A stretch of 11,850 nt of DNA from assembly GCA_017882555.1 (NCBI GenBank), contig JADGPH010000066.1:1-11850 (forward strand), given 5' to 3'. The notes beneath the pieces were generated by a model, which saw only the letters and a program-made list of their open reading frames with translations, was not told where the DNA came from and ran no database searches. A program made the position numbers and the translations under genes. The stretch comes from Thermoleophilia bacterium (GTDB lineage Bacteria > Actinomycetota > Thermoleophilia > Miltoncostaeales > Miltoncostaeaceae). Below, one piece after another: positions 11,639-11,850 of this stretch (positions are counted from its first letter, which is position 1; each line of letters opens with the position of its first letter).

Positions 11639-11850
11639 CTAGCGGCGAGCGATCGTCTCGGCGGTTACCGGGACCCCGCCGCGCAGCGTCTGAAGTACGA
11701 CGCAGTAGCGCTCCGTTAGCCGCAGAAGCGTCGCGAGTACTTCATCGTTCGCTTGGGTGTCCAACTCGAAACGCAGGCGGATCTCCCGAAATCCCACTGG
11801 GGCGTCCTTCGCCACGCCAAGGGTCCCGCGGAAATCAAGGTCCCCCTCAA
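11639..11850 (-). CDS. OsmC-family protein, C-terminal part (cut by window edge)
   Basis: Seventy-odd codons ending at TAG 11639-11641 are visible; the gene's 5' part lies beyond 11850. The text includes DLDFRGTLGVAKDAPVGFRE, IRLRFELDTQANDEVLATL and LTERYCVVLQTLRGGVPV. This matches the C-terminal half of the OsmC/Ohr fold: a beta strand, 'GVxKDxPVGFxxIRL.F.ld', a helix, and the Cys in ERYCVV. In OsmC and Ohr a C-terminal Cys takes part in reducing organic hydroperoxides. Whether this branch keeps the N-terminal catalytic residues cannot be seen. Its 3' end abuts the attachment-type repeat, so an element boundary lies within about 15 nt of the gene without disrupting it. Confidence 0.85.
   Translation of the reverse strand, partial: EGDLDFRGTLGVAKDAPVGFREIRLRFELDTQANDEVLATLLRLTERYCVVLQTLRGGVPVTAETIARR

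Noticed and set aside
1..11850. CRISPR array, restriction, toxin-antitoxin or known defence operon
   Set aside because: No regularly spaced repeats and no matching protein motifs. RecQ alone is a housekeeping repair helicase.

Overview
The window is high-GC DNA with actinobacterial codon habits (GTG starts, GC-rich third positions). Its gene families include an actinobacterial-type RecQ, DUF805, a PASTA-like lipoprotein and an OsmC-family protein. An Actinomycetota chromosome is the likely source, possibly Thermoleophilia/Solirubrobacterales. The phylum is reasonably supported; the lower rank is a guess from remembered protein similarity.

Layout. Bases 1-640 hold a decayed DDE transposase read across shifted frames. 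Bases 638-2240, mostly on the minus strand, contain a short C-terminal remnant, a secreted conserved protein of about 311 aa, a strong hairpin terminator and a 55-aa gene. That gene lies just downstream of a 933-aa c-di-GMP signalling protein (2277-5078, minus; PAS-PAS-GGDEF-EAL-GAF), and the two look like one transcript. Bases 5303-7785 carry an unidentified minus-strand gene diverging from a RecQ-family helicase. Bases 7866-9441 hold small accessory genes: a 94-aa minus-strand protein, a DUF805 membrane protein and an 89-aa hypothetical.

The right end, 9514-11640, is the most unusual part. Two 3' fragments of a tRNA-Lys(CTT) gene (9670 and 11396, minus) head two copies of a diverged direct repeat of about 230 bp, spaced 1,726 bp apart. 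The repeat also contains short iterated motifs resembling integrase arm sites. This is the architecture expected of attachment sites left by tandem integration at a tRNA-Lys gene. Between the copies lie a PASTA-like lipoprotein, a small membrane protein and a second tRNA-like relic, but no integrase. A 55-aa reading frame at 9514-9681 runs into the first tRNA fragment and takes its stop codon from it. The window ends in the C-terminus of an OsmC-family gene (minus, cut by the window edge).

How the genes relate. The PAS/GGDEF/EAL/GAF protein should sense an unknown signal and make and/or break c-di-GMP, and the small gene after it may be its partner. RecQ is a DNA repair helicase. The other genes are small envelope or hypothetical proteins with no clear shared pathway. 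No CRISPR array, restriction system, toxin-antitoxin pair or biosynthetic cluster was found. The best candidates for something undescribed are the tRNA-Lys attachment-site pair and the small-protein family sharing a RIVPxTVH C-terminal motif.
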